From NCBI GenBank assembly GCA_003254885.1, contig QANT01004184.1, positions 35,001 through 57,404 of the forward strand: a stretch of DNA of 22,404 nt, written 5' to 3'. The notes under the pieces were generated by a model that was not told the origin of the DNA, made no database searches, and saw only the letters and a list, made by a program, of their open reading frames with translations. Positions within the stretch are counted from its first letter, which is position 1. Every line of letters starts with the position of its first letter. The DNA comes from Purshia tridentata (taxonomy: Eukaryota > Streptophyta > Magnoliopsida > Rosales > Rosaceae). The position numbers and the translations under genes were made by a program. This document shows, one piece after another, positions 1-8,760 of the stretch.

Positions 1-27
1 TGCCACACCAATGCACACGACATGCCC

Positions 28-470
28 ATTTTCACCCAAACCATGTCATGACCCGTTTTTATCGAAATTTCCCCACACAATAAGCTCACCATAGCTTAGT
101 TATGGTATTTGGAAGGTGTTCAAAGCGACGGAATGGGTGCTGGGGCAATTTCATGTCGGGCCACTTTGCATGCCATGCCATCCCATGCCACGCTGCTACC
201 CACGAGCATGGCAATTTTCACCCAAACCATGCCATGACCCATTTTCATCGAAATTTCCCCGCACAATAAGCTCACCATAGCTTAGTTATGGTATTTGGAA
301 GGTGTTCAAAGCAACGGAATGAGTGCTGGAGCAACTTGTCGGGCCACTTTGCATGCCATGCCATGCCATGCCATGCCACACCAATGCACACGACATGCCC
401 ATTTTCACCCAAACCATGCCATGACCCTTTTCTATTGAAATTTCCTCGCACAATAAGCTCACCATAAATC
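28..470. repeat. 186-187-bp tandem repeat, about 2.4 copies
   Basis: The block starting ATTTTCACCCAAACCATG recurs at 28, 214 and 401, a period of 186-187 bp. Each unit carries a block with AAATTTCC and CAATAAGCTCACCAT, then GGTATTTGGAAGGTG, and ends in a run of CCATG pentamers (clearest at 352-380). A diverged, truncated copy starts at 880. No coding capacity; the reading frames across it are low-complexity. It looks like a small satellite or the tandem part of an unknown repeat. No family recognised. Confidence 0.85.
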
Positions 471-1168
471 ATTTGCATTATATAGAAGAAACTCCAAGTG
501 ACGGAACAGGTTTCCGGTGACCGGATTTTTTTTAAAATTCTTTCTCATTTTCCGACTTAAAAAAAAAAACAAAAAAAATCATTCCGTTCCCAGAGAGTTT
601 TGAAATTGTTTTCTATGGTAGATTGCATTTCTCTTAGCATGCCTGCAAAAAATCTCCCAAATATTCCATGTATTGAATATTTTATCGTCCATTATGACTA
701 GCTTGCCTGCTGCCATGCCACGCTGCTGCTTGCTGCCATGTCACGCTGCCATGCCACTCTGCTGCACACGTTGCTGCTTGCTGCCATGCCATGCTGCTGC
801 ACACGCTACTGCTTGCTGCCATGCCACGCTGCTGCCAGTTGCCCACTGCCATGCCACGCTACTGCCCACGACCACGGCAATTTTCATCCAAACCATGCCA
901 TGACCTATTTTTATTGAAATTTCCTCGCACAATAAGCTCATCATAAATCATTTGCATTATTTAGAAGCTACTCCAAGTGACGGAACGGGTTTTCGTTGAC
1001 CGGATTTTTTTATTTTTTTTCTAATTTTCCGACTTCAAAAAAAAAAAATACTTCCCGTCCCCAGAAAATTTTGAAATTTTTTCCGTGGTAGAGTACATTT
1101 TTCTTAGCTTGCCTGCAAAACATCTCCCAAATATTCCATGTAGTGAATATTTTATCATCCATTATAAC
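401..1168. repeat. Duplication of about 290 bp with a 479-bp offset
   Basis: The stretch 401-692 is repeated at 880-1168. Shared landmarks in order are the ATTTTCA(C/T)CC block, CATAAATCATTTGCATTAT, CTCCAAGTGACGGAAC, GACCGGATTTTTTT, TTTTCCGACTT followed by an A-run, a GAAATT block, TAGCxTGCCTGCAAAA and CTCCCAAATATTCCATGTA. The copies differ by scattered substitutions and small indels, so the duplication is not recent. Confidence 0.8.
693..879. repeat. CTGCTGCCATGCCACG minisatellite
   Basis: Imperfect repeats built from CTGCCATGCCACGCTGCTG, with interspersed GCACACG and CTTGCTG words, fill the gap between the two 290-bp copies. Reading frames through it are rich in Ala, Cys, His and Leu purely because of the repeat. 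Not considered coding. Confidence 0.75.
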
Positions 1169-1394
1169 TCCTCGCGCATGTTGAACTTCCCTGGTGCCGG
1201 CAGCACAAAGGCATAATATGCTCTATAGGGGGTGCATACTACCTCAGTTTTTCTGAGGGCCAGTATGCATGCCCCCACTTCGCCCTCCCACGCCACGCAA
1301 CCTATATGTAGCCTCGGATCAAAAAATGTGTTGTGTTGTGTTGTGTGGTGTGGGTGGGGAGGGGAGCTCGTCGCAGGTGCCGCCCGTGGTCTGG
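1169..1394. other. Unassigned stretch with one stem-loop
   Basis: No gene recognised. A stem-loop lies at about 1228-1275: GCATACT pairs with AGTATGC and CCTCAG with CTGAGG around a T-rich loop, leaving a small asymmetric bulge. A GTGTTGTGTTGTGTGGTGTG tract follows. This segment abuts the point where the gypsy element breaks off. Confidence 0.4.
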
Positions 1395-1450
1395 GTACAA
1401 CCCCTAATGCATATCGATGATCCATCCACATATAGTTCCCAGACCTCGTC
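1395..1450 (-). pseudogene. Start of second RNase H domain (gypsy), broken
   Basis: After an in-frame stop at 1451, the same frame continues with a W-E-L-Y-V-D-G-S-S motif. This matches the start of the extra RNase H domain found after the first one in Tat/Ogre-type elements. Recognisable similarity is lost a few codons later, where the sequence changes into unrelated GT-rich DNA. That is the truncation point of the element. Only about 15 codons support the call, so it is moderate. Confidence 0.5.
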
Positions 1451-2065
1451 TTACTTGTCCCCTTCAAGATCATTCAAAGGTATGTGCGCTTCAACCAAGA
1501 AATCTGCAATTGCCTGACCTTTATGAGCTGTTTGAGGTTTGAACCCTATGTCAAATGCCCCCAGCTCAATCGCCCATTTCATCATCCTACCGGAGAGGTC
1601 CGGTTTTGCAAGAATGCTTCGTACAGGCTGGTTGGTAATTACCACTATCTTATGACCTTCGAAGTATTGCCGAAGCTTCCTTTTAGCTGTGACAAGGGCA
1701 AGAACACACTTCTCCGAGGCATTATATCTGGTTTCTGAATCAACGAGGCTTTTACTCGTGTAGAATACCGAATGCTGTTGACCATCTCAATCACTGATCA
1801 ATGCAGCGCTTACCGCAAATTCAGAGACTGCTAAATACAAATAGAGTATCTCTCTAGGTTCTGGAACTGTTAGGATAGGTGGGTTAGCCATGTATTCTTT
1901 AATTTTCTTCAATGCCTCAGATTGTTCTGCCCCCCAGATTCCTCCTCTCTTGATCGCCTGAAAGAATGGTTTGCATTTATCTGTCACTCTCGAAATGAAT
2001 CTGCTAAGTGCGGCGATCCTTCCTGTTAAGACTTGTACTTCTCGTGCTGTTCGAGGTTCCTCCAT
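1451..2065 (-). pseudogene. Gypsy RNase H domain remnant
   Basis: The frame directly continues the RT. It begins with the connection region (TGRIAALSRFISR, then KCKPFF) typical of gypsy pol. It passes through an LTVPEP/LYLYLAVS block, reads S-V-F-Y-T-S-K-S-L and T-R-Y, then an EKCVLALV helix and a D-L-S-G-R-M-M-K-W segment, and ends with ADFLVE. All are hallmark blocks of plant Ty3/gypsy RNase H. A TGA at 1787 sits in the S-D-x-D-G-Q-Q block and a TAA closes the segment at 1451; both lie in otherwise colinear sequence. The enzyme would degrade the RNA strand of the reverse-transcription hybrid. Integrase should follow but does not. Confidence 0.85.
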
Positions 2066-2068
2066 CTC

Positions 2069-2860
2069 TCAAAGCGCCTGGACCTTGCTTGGGTTGGGTT
2101 CGATCCCTCGTTGGCTAACAATATACCCCAGAAATTGTCCAGAAGAAACTCCAAACGTACATTTTTTTGGATTCAATCGCATCCTATATCTACGAAGGAC
2201 TTCGAACGTTTCTTTCAGATCGAGGTGATGATCTTCTCTTGACTTACTCTTCACGACCATGTCGTCGATGTAAACTTCCATGGTTCTTCCTAATTGGTCT
2301 TTGAACATTTGATTAACAAGTCTCTGATAAGTAAACCCTACATATTTTAGCCCAAAGGGCATTACCGTATAACAATATAGCCCTCGTTCAGATATGAAGG
2401 CTATTTTGTCCTGATCTTCGATCGCCATTGGTATTTGGTTATATCCAGAATATGCATTAAGAAAAGTCAGCTGTTGATATCCAACGGTGGCATCAACCAT
2501 CTGATCAATCTTGGGGATCGGGTAACAATCCTTTGGGCAAGATTTATTCAAATTCGTGAAATCGACGCATACCCTCCATTTGCCATTCTTCTTCTGGACT
2601 ACTACCACGTTCGAAATCCAAGTAGGACACCATACATCCCTTATGAACCCCACTTCAAGGAGCCGATCGACTTTGTCACTAATGACCTTGTTTCTCTCTA
2701 GGGCAAATCTTCTCTACCTTTGTTGAAATGACGTTACACTAGGGTTGACGTTCAATCTGTGACATGCGATGCTTGGATCAATCCTTGGCATATCTAAATG
2801 TGACCATGTGAACACATCTCTGTTTGCCCAAAGAGTTTCTATCAATCGTGTTCACTCTTC
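2069..2860 (-). pseudogene. Gypsy reverse transcriptase remnant
   Basis: Recognisable RT blocks in order: a DPSIACHRLNVNP linker upstream of 2700, GFIRDVWCPTWISNVVVVQK, KWRVCVDFTNLNKSCPKD, YPIPKID, the motif-A region F-L-N-A-Y-S-G-Y-N-Q, an IAFISERG block, VMPFGLK, and the catalytic Y-I-D-D-M of motif C, followed by the GxFLGYIVSxRGIE thumb block. The first catalytic Asp of motif A is Asn (codon at 2456-2458, GAT to AAT). Stops interrupt the frame at about 2708 and 2850 and at 2069. The polymerase is therefore dead by more than one lesion. Confidence 0.9.
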
Positions 2861-2992
2861 TTCCTTCAAAAGGGTTCCCACCAACACTGTCTTGCCTGGC
2901 TCTTCTTCATCCAAGACTATTTCTATCAATGGTTCTATAGTCATTGGTTCGGACATAGGTTCTTCCTCAGTTGGTGGATCCTCCTCTAATTG

Positions 2993-3560
2993 CTATTTTT
3001 CTTCGATCTCTACGACTTGTTTGTTAGTTGTCAATAGAATTCCCATTGTGATGTGATAGCACTTCTTTGCTACGGCTTGATCACCTATAATGTCGAAGGT
3101 ATCTTTTCCGTCCGCAGAAACACACCTCATGATTAAACATCGAGTGGACGCTTCTCCCTCCATTCTCCATATCCAATCTCTACCCATAATCACATTATAC
3201 GCAGAGGGAGAATTGATTACCACAAAGGTCATAAAAAGTGATTTTCCTGCTGCGATTACTAGTAGAGTGATTTCTCCTACCGATGTTATCTGACTGCCTT
3301 TCAATGCCAGAATCAGGGTCTTATTCTCCTTTAAATCTTTATCCTAGAGTCCCATCTGCTTGAATGTGCTATAATACATGACCTCGACACTGCTTCCCCC
3401 ATCGATCATGACTCGATGGACCCTCGAGTTCCCAATTTGGAGAGTGACGACGAGCGCGTCTTTGTGAGGACAATCTAACCTCTCTAAATCTCTGCGAGTA
3501 AACTGGATTATTCCCTCGGTGTCTCTTTGGGTTGCTGCTTGTGCCGACACCGAACTAATC
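2993..3560 (-). pseudogene. Gypsy aspartic protease remnant
   Basis: Retropepsin-like domain lying between gag and RT. The active-site block V-M-I-D-G-G-S-S is present, preceded by PHKDALVVTLQI and followed by YYSTFKQMG. Downstream come the VVINSPSAYNVIMGRDW flap and C-terminal block typical of plant gypsy proteases. The Asp of the active site is retained. A TAG at about 3346 (after Q-M-G-L) splits the domain, and another TAG ends the segment at 2993. The protease would process the Gag-Pol polyprotein. Confidence 0.85.
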
Positions 3561-3639
3561 TGATTACTCTCTGAGCTTTTTCCAGCTGTCGTCTCAAGCT
3601 ACGCCTCTACACAGACGATCCTTCGGGTGGCTCGGATCC

Positions 3640-5041
3640 ACCATGAATAAAGTGAATTTCATATACGACAGGCTCTATCTGGGCAGAATTGGTTGTCTCC
3701 CTCTGAGGACTCTCCTGGGGTTGGGTTGGGCCCACCTGATACTGAGTCAGCTGCCCTTTTCATATCATAGCTGCAATCTGTCCTCTCAGGTTGTAGCATT
3801 CTTCGAGTTCGTGCCCGAAGTCATTATGAAAATGACAGTGCTTCGATTTATCCCTATATTCCGGCTTGGTCTTTATTGATAAAGGTTGTCGAAAGATACC
3901 TTTCGTCTTGTTATCATGATAGATCTTTGACACGCTGCAGGTGAGTTTGATGTTAGCCAGCTGGTCTTCGAACCGAGAATTTCGTTTTCCCCTTCCCTTC
4001 TCATCATTCTTATTCTCGCCCGTTGGATGTGGAAGTGGGGCGATACTGACCCGTGTGGTTTCGACGTTTGAAGGTTTGACTTCTGGGTTGCCTTCTTGGA
4101 TTGCCAATACACGTCTCCGGCTAGCAATATCCTCTTCAAGGCAGATGAAAAGGTTCTGCTTGAGCGATGCATTCCCTCATGTCATACGGTGGGTGCATGA
4201 TAATGTTTTCATGCAATTTTGATCTCGACAACAGTCCCTTTTTGAATGCCACAGTGACTGTCTCCCTCGGACTGTTGTCCAATTATGACATCTCAACTAT
4301 AAAGCGGGATAGATAATCTTTTAGTTTCTCATTTTTCCCCTGCTTCGTGTTGAATAAGGTTGTGATGTCCTTCTTCCTTTGTTGATTGCATATGTACTAA
4401 GATATAAAGACCTCACAGAGTTCAGAGAAACTCCCGATGGTTCCTGTTTTCAGTTGCCCGAACCAAGTCAGTGCGGAGCCGGTCAGACTTGATGGGAAAA
4501 GTTTACACTGCAATGGCTCATTCTCCACTTCCAAAACTAGCTGTTGTTGATAGTGGTAGATATGGTCCATAGGGTCTCCAATTCCATCGAACGGCTGAAA
4601 CTTTGGGGTTTAAAACTTCTCTGGTCTTTTTGCAGCCATGATTTCATCAGTGAAAGGTGATCGACAAATACCTCGTGCAGTTTCGATTGCCAATTGAGTT
4701 GGGGTCAAAGTTCGATAACCGCTCAATAGTCTGCGCAAGTCGTCGTTATCGCAAATTTTCTTCATGGTTCGTCGGTCATGATCGTCGAGCTCTTCTTCAT
4801 GTTGCTCTCGATCGGACCTTTCTTCTTCGACTTCACTAACCCATGAATCACTTGAACCATCTACCTGTTTCCTCTTTTGCTTGGTATTCATGGGCATCTA
4901 TTTTTGTCGGGCCATCTCCAAAGCTTCATTGGCCACGCGATGGGCTTCTTCAACCTTGCTAGCCAAGTTTTTCAGAAGGTTCATCATCTCTGCTTGCATT
5001 TGATTTTGCAATCCGTTTCCAATATCGTCGATTCCGACCAT
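3640..5041 (-). pseudogene. Gypsy gag remnant
   Basis: The frame opens at an ATG at 5041, 23 bp past the primer-binding site. The N-terminal part holds a coiled-coil-like KNLASKVEEAHRVANEALEM segment and a very acidic, Arg-rich stretch. The retrotransposon gag domain lies at about 4610-4270, recognised by F-Q-P-F-D-G, DPMDHIYHY, KLFPSSLTGSALTWF and SFSELCEVF. A C-x-F-H-x4-G-H-x4-C knuckle-like motif is at about 3800. Stops occur near 4898, 4610, 4400 and 4288. A one-base frameshift near 4140 moves the knuckle half into another frame, and a second shift before the protease restores it. Gag would form the virus-like particle and bind RNA. Confidence 0.8.
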
Positions 5042-5063
5042 AGTTGATTGATCATTTCTTACG

Positions 5064-5081
5064 TTCCCACAAACGGCGCCA
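5064..5081 (-). promoter_or_regulatory. Primer-binding site, tRNA-Asp type
   Basis: On the minus strand the sequence two bases after the LTR end reads TGGCGCCGTTTGTGGGAA. The first ten bases match the complement of a plant tRNA-Asp 3' end, and most of the rest matches too. This is the usual priming site of Tat/Athila gypsy elements. Confidence 0.8.
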
Positions 5082-5083
5082 AT

Positions 5084-5607
5084 TGTTGATGCTAAAACTT
5101 TCGTTAGGTCTAATTTTAACAAGCAACAATGAATCAATCACCTAAAAGCCTTTCTCTTGATTGCTGCGTTTTCTTCCAAGTCTCCTTTCTTTATGTTGTT
5201 GAAATTCTCCCGAAGAGTGTACCTGCAATGACACTTCGATGCTAAAATGAGCAAAAATTCAAGATGTTTTTCAATGTTTCCTCAGTATTGATCTCTCCCC
5301 TTTTGCATTGGGTTATGTTACTTTTTATAGTAAAACAATTATTTCCGTTATCTTTTACCTTCGCTCCCTTTTTTTCCCGTTATGCCCTTTTTAATGCGCT
5401 TGATCATTGGCGCCTTTATTTTGATACGCAGGTGATTAAGTGAGGATAAATGGGTTGTTTGCTATGATTTAATGATGTTACTGTTTTCATTTTCGGACTT
5501 CAATTTCTTTTGGCCTTTGGGCTTCATTCTTGTTTCGGCCTTTCTTTGGACTGGGGCTGCTTACTTCTCGATCTTGGGCCCAGATAATTCTGTCGCCCAC
5601 AATCACA
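5084..5607 (-). mobile_element. 5' LTR of the gypsy element
   Basis: The inner edge is firm: on the minus strand the LTR ends in GCATCAACA at 5084, followed by AT and the primer-binding site. A TATA box (TATAAAAAG, minus strand) lies at 5321-5329, so R-U5 covers about 5084-5295 and U3 lies to the right. The outer edge is inferred from the nearest TG...CA boundary before a foreign gag frame begins (TGTGATTGTG on the minus strand at about 5607); it may lie anywhere from 5600 to 5620. Confidence 0.6.
5321..5329 (-). promoter_or_regulatory. TATA box in gypsy 5' LTR
   Basis: Minus-strand TATAAAAAG, well placed inside the LTR to start a genomic transcript running leftward through gag and pol. Confidence 0.6.
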
Positions 5608-5609
5608 CT

Positions 5610-5936
5610 AGTGTAGACCATGATAAATATACACCTTTGAGACTCCCAATCAATCAAGTCCTTTACATGATTAAGGATCAACCTTGGCTGAAGCGTACAC
5701 CTCCCATAAAATCAGATGCAGGCAAAAAAATTTCAAATAGGAGGTATTGTGCTTTCTACAAACCTAAAAGTCATTTAACTAGGGATTGTATAGCTATTCA
5801 CGAGCACATCAAGATGCTTCTAGAGCAAGGATATTGTTGGGAGTTTGTGAAGGACAAGGCGTTAAAGTGGAGGCCTAAAAAACAAGATAGCAATGATCCC
5901 TCAATTCAGATCTGCCACCCAAAAAACCAAACATGA
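5610..5936 (+). pseudogene. Older gypsy gag C-terminal fragment
   Basis: Plus-strand frame with Y-T-P-L-R-L-P-I, a KDQPWLKRTPPIKSDAGKK segment, then R-R-Y-C-A-F-Y-K-P-K-S-H-L-T-R-D-C and LLEQGYCWEFV. This parallels the C-terminal gag of Tat-type elements, where the knuckle normally reads C-x-F-H-x3-G-H-x4-C; here one His is Tyr and the Gly is Ser. The frame is open leftward to 5472, but that hydrophobic N-terminal stretch is LTR sequence of the opposite-strand element, so the gag starts at the junction near 5610. It is a different, older copy than the neighbouring minus-strand element. Confidence 0.75.
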
Positions 5937-6046
5937 ATTTGCAATGTATCCTCTCCGAACCTAACTACCTAGGCTCCATCAAAATGGAAATGGAGAATTG
6001 TCGCAAGAGGCAAGGCAGGTATTGGTAGCGCCATCAACGGGATGTT

Positions 6047-6345
6047 GTGGCATTACATTCCCCTTATGAGGATGCATTGGTTATCACCATCCAAATTGCT
6101 CACGCCATTGCAGGTCGTGTATTGATTCACAACAAAGCATATGTTAATGTACTTTTTAAGGCAGTAGTTGAGCACATGGATCTGATTGAAGATATCACCC
6201 TCGTTTCTAAACCATTCATGGCTTTTGATGGGAGCTTGGTTCACACAATCAGTACCATCTCGGTCCCCGTGGTGGCGGCGGGATCTAAGAGCCCACTCAC
6301 GCCATTCATGATAGTGGATTGTCTCACACCTTACAATACCAACCA
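6047..6345 (+). pseudogene. Older gypsy protease fragment
   Basis: Continues the plus-strand gag scrap after about 110 bp. Blocks H-S-P-Y-E-D-A-L-V-I-T-I-Q-I, V-L-I-H-N-K-A-Y, a G-F-D-G-like A-F-D-G-S-L-V block and an F-M-I-V-D-C ... P-Y-N-T block line up with the protease in the neighbouring element. The catalytic Asp is replaced by His (codon 6128-6130), so the copy is inactive. Similarity ends at about 6345, at the edge of an extremely AT-rich region; RT and later domains are missing. Confidence 0.7.
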
Positions 6346-6907
6346 TTATACCTTATACTTAATTAGTTAATTAGTTATAGGGTATAGGGTATATACTTAT
6401 GTAATTATACATAATACTTATATATGTTATAATGTTATATAATTCCTATACTAATATATGTTATAGTCTTATAATCTTGAACCTTATACCCTATATCTTT
6501 ATTGTTTGAAAACTTGATTAATTATCTAATATAAAATATATACTTTCAAATATTCAAATGAATAAAATAAATTAATTATAAATTTTAAATTGTAAATTAT
6601 AGCATATAATAAATATATACAAGGTTATAAACATATATAAATTTACATATATAAACCAATAAATATACATAAAATTAATATATTTAAAAAATTTTAAATT
6701 TATTAATTAATTTTCAAGGCCAGTCCGGATTGTTTTGGTGCAAATAAGGCTAGAACTAGCGCCAAAACTAAATCAAGCCAATCCAGTTTGGTTTTTTTCT
6801 CCAATGTTGACTTTTTGGTCAACTGGGGTTTTTTTCTTTTTTAGCCTTCGGTGTGGTTCGATGTTCCCGATGCACGGTTTTTATGCCCACCCCTAATATA
6901 TATATAA
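6346..6907. other. AT-rich spacer with a degenerate repeat
   Basis: 6346-6720 is almost pure A/T with repeated TATAGGGTATA and TTATA words and no coding signal. 6720-6893 is a C/G-containing segment ending TGCCCACCCCTAATATA, in the style of degenerate plant repeats, but I cannot find a matching second end. Confidence 0.5.
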
Positions 6908-8184
6908 GGGAAAAGATTTTGTGTGACATTATGGCACAAAATACTTATGCCATAATCCTATGTGGCAAAATTAAATAATACACATAATTCTTTTATTATT
7001 TTTGTGATTATACAGGTCACTATAAATTTTTATATGAAATTAATATCATATTTATTGAAAGACCATCTTAACCAACCAAAATTAGATGGTCTTAATTAAT
7101 TTATACTTAATTAAATAATACACATCATTTTTTTGTTTTTGTTTTTGCAATTATACCCTCACCCTTGCTAGAACATGATCTTACCATTATTTTAGATGTC
7201 TTTATACTCTTGTTCTTGGATTCCTACTGTATTTTTAAGTGAATTTAGTTTAGTTTAACTTAGTTTTAAGTTTTATAGGTTGAAGAGCAAAGAAGAGAAA
7301 ACAAATAAAAAAAGGACACTTTGATATTTTCGGAGTAGGAATTTCTGGGTAGATTAGCTTTCTTCTCGGATTAAACTGCACCTCCTCAGAACAAACGGGA
7401 TGATGAGCCTTACACCGCTGGAAAGATACGGATGTCAGCTTCTTATAAAATTTTATAGATCATGATTTGCATTTTTCTAGGAAAAGTTATAACCATTTGA
7501 ATACATATAGGTCAGGAAGGTGATTTGTGCGCAAATTAGCAAAGTTATATGTTTGGATTGCAAACTTGGAGTTCAAGTGATGATCAACGAACATAGCAAA
7601 TGTTTAGAAGATTCTGAATGTCTAGTGTTCAGAATTGTTTTTAATTTCAAGTCGTGTTTATTGTTTATTTTTGTTAGATCTAAATGAGGAATTTAATTTC
7701 TTGAGTTTGATTAAAAAATCCTCGTGGTCATGGTACGACAACCCTTTTTCATATACTATATTACATCCACATTGTATACTTGCAGGATATCGAACAGAAC
7801 CTAAATCCTTAACAAAAGAGATAGAAGTAATGAATTAAAGAGTACCTTAATGCATGAGTTGAACAAAATTCTTCTAAATTGTAGATGCAATAAGAGAGAT
7901 GACGTAGTAGCGTTTTAATTAGGGTTCTAAAATTGGGGGAAATTTTCTTTAAGGAACTGAATGTACGTATATTTAGAGGCTTATAATTTTTTCATGAAAT
8001 CTTTTTAAAATCATTTTCCTTTTGTAATTTGATTTATATTTTGTAAAATTTTAAACAAGGATATATTAGTCTTTTTAAATGCTTATGTGAAAAATATATT
8101 ATTAGATGTATTAAGTAATTTAATTGATATGAAAATTTCATATCATTATGACACATGTCATATTATGGTACTCTAGCGTTCCCC
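6908..8184. mobile_element. Candidate non-autonomous Mutator-like element
   Basis: The 9 bases before 6908 and the 9 bases after 8184 are identical (TATATATAA), the duplication length expected of Mutator-like elements. The ends are imperfect inverted repeats: GGGAAAAG at the left, GGGGAACG on the minus strand at the right. Both ends also carry a subterminal palindrome of similar sequence: ATTATGGCA...TGCCATAAT at 6929-6955, and ATTATGAC...GTCATATTAT at about 8147-8166. No transposase is visible. The TA-rich duplication could arise by chance, which lowers confidence. Confidence 0.5.
7170..7830 (+). mobile_element. LTR-like fragment inside the candidate MULE
   Basis: The segment contains wording typical of plant gypsy LTR or leader sequence: a block at 7370-7440 with CTGCACCTCCTC, AACAAACGGGATGATGAGCC and ACACCGCTGGAAAG, and a CCTCGTGGTCATGGTACGAC block at 7722-7741 followed by GTATACTTGCAGG. 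I recall such blocks from Athila-like LTRs, but no TG...CA ends or target duplication could be fixed. There is no protein-coding trace. Confidence 0.3.
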
Positions 8185-8381
8185 TATATATAATCAAAAC
8201 AGGTTCGAGTCGAGGGAACCAATACAATACCCACCCCGTCCTGATCAAGTCCCTACTTAAAATCTTCGAATCCAAATCCGCCTAGTTTAGCATTCTCATT
8301 TATTTTTTAATCGGGGTCGGATTTCTGCAGGTATTTTTGCCATCTCCACTGTAATGTTTTGTCCAAAAAAATCTGCCACAT
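8185..8381. other. Spacer between MULE candidate and solo LTR
   Basis: No gene. It begins with the 9-bp duplication TATATATAA and ends with CACAT, the 5-bp duplication of the next element. A middle part with GGGGTCGGATTTCTGCAGG and GCCATCTCCACTG resembles degenerate dispersed plant repeats. Confidence 0.5.
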
Positions 8382-8521
8382 TGTTGAACCGTAAAAATTC
8401 AAAAAAAGAAGAAGATAAAAATACAGCCCTACATTGGAGTGTTCAAATGAAGTTAAACTCCTAAATGGATGAAATAAGTGATAAAGATAGAGGAAATCTT
8501 ATCAAAATATCTTATCTCTAA

Positions 8522-8561
8522 ATGTGATCACCATTTAAATTTAAATTTTGGGTGATCACAT
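8522..8561. repeat. 11-bp inverted repeat upstream of TATA box
   Basis: ATGTGATCACC at 8522-8532 pairs perfectly with GGTGATCACAT at 8551-8561; the loop is itself an AT palindrome. It lies 30 bp before the TATA box. Confidence 0.85.
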
Positions 8562-8590
8562 CCTCATCTTCTTAGATCTCTGGTGGTCTC

Positions 8591-8598
8591 TATAAATA
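8591..8598 (+). promoter_or_regulatory. TATA box of the large solo LTR
   Basis: CTCTATAAATAGGGC, a strong plant TATA context, is followed by a purine-rich leader with a duplicated AACACCGAAAGGCTG word (8640-8705). If used, U3 is only about 240 bp and the hairpin array would be transcribed. Confidence 0.55.
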
Positions 8599-8760
8599 GG
8601 GCATGAGAGGTTCAGAAAGGGGGAGAGAAGGGAAAAAAAAAACACCGAAAGGCTGCAAAGGATCCAAAGAGAGAAAAAAAAAAGAAACATAACACCGAAA
8701 GGCTGAAGGAAAAAAGAGAGTACGTGTAGGAATTTTGGTGTTGCAGAAAATCAACTTCAG

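Larger units (their letters stand above)
1395..5607 (-). mobile_element. Truncated Ty3/gypsy retrotransposon, Tat-type
   Basis: On the minus strand the order is 5' LTR (about 5607-5084), primer-binding site, gag, protease, RT, RNase H and the beginning of a second RNase H domain. The order gag-PR-RT-RH and the apparent second RNase H start point to the Tat branch of plant gypsy elements (established knowledge). Integrase and the 3' LTR are absent: similarity stops near 1395. About eleven in-frame stops and at least two frameshifts make it non-functional. The right boundary is approximate because no partner LTR is available for comparison. Confidence 0.85.

Noticed and set aside
673..903. Cys/Ala/His-rich reading frame
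   Set aside because: It is a by-product of the GCTGCCATGCC minisatellite, with no codon structure or domain.
5472..5609. Hydrophobic N-terminus of the plus-strand gag frame, resembling a signal peptide or membrane segment
   Set aside because: It lies inside the LTR of the opposite-strand gypsy element; the gag similarity starts only at the junction.
6881..6893. TGCCCACCCCTA resembling a hAT MITE end
   Set aside because: No opposite end and no 8-bp duplication could be found to the left.
7635..7838. Small plus-strand frame in LTR-like sequence
   Set aside because: AT-rich chance frame without domain similarity.
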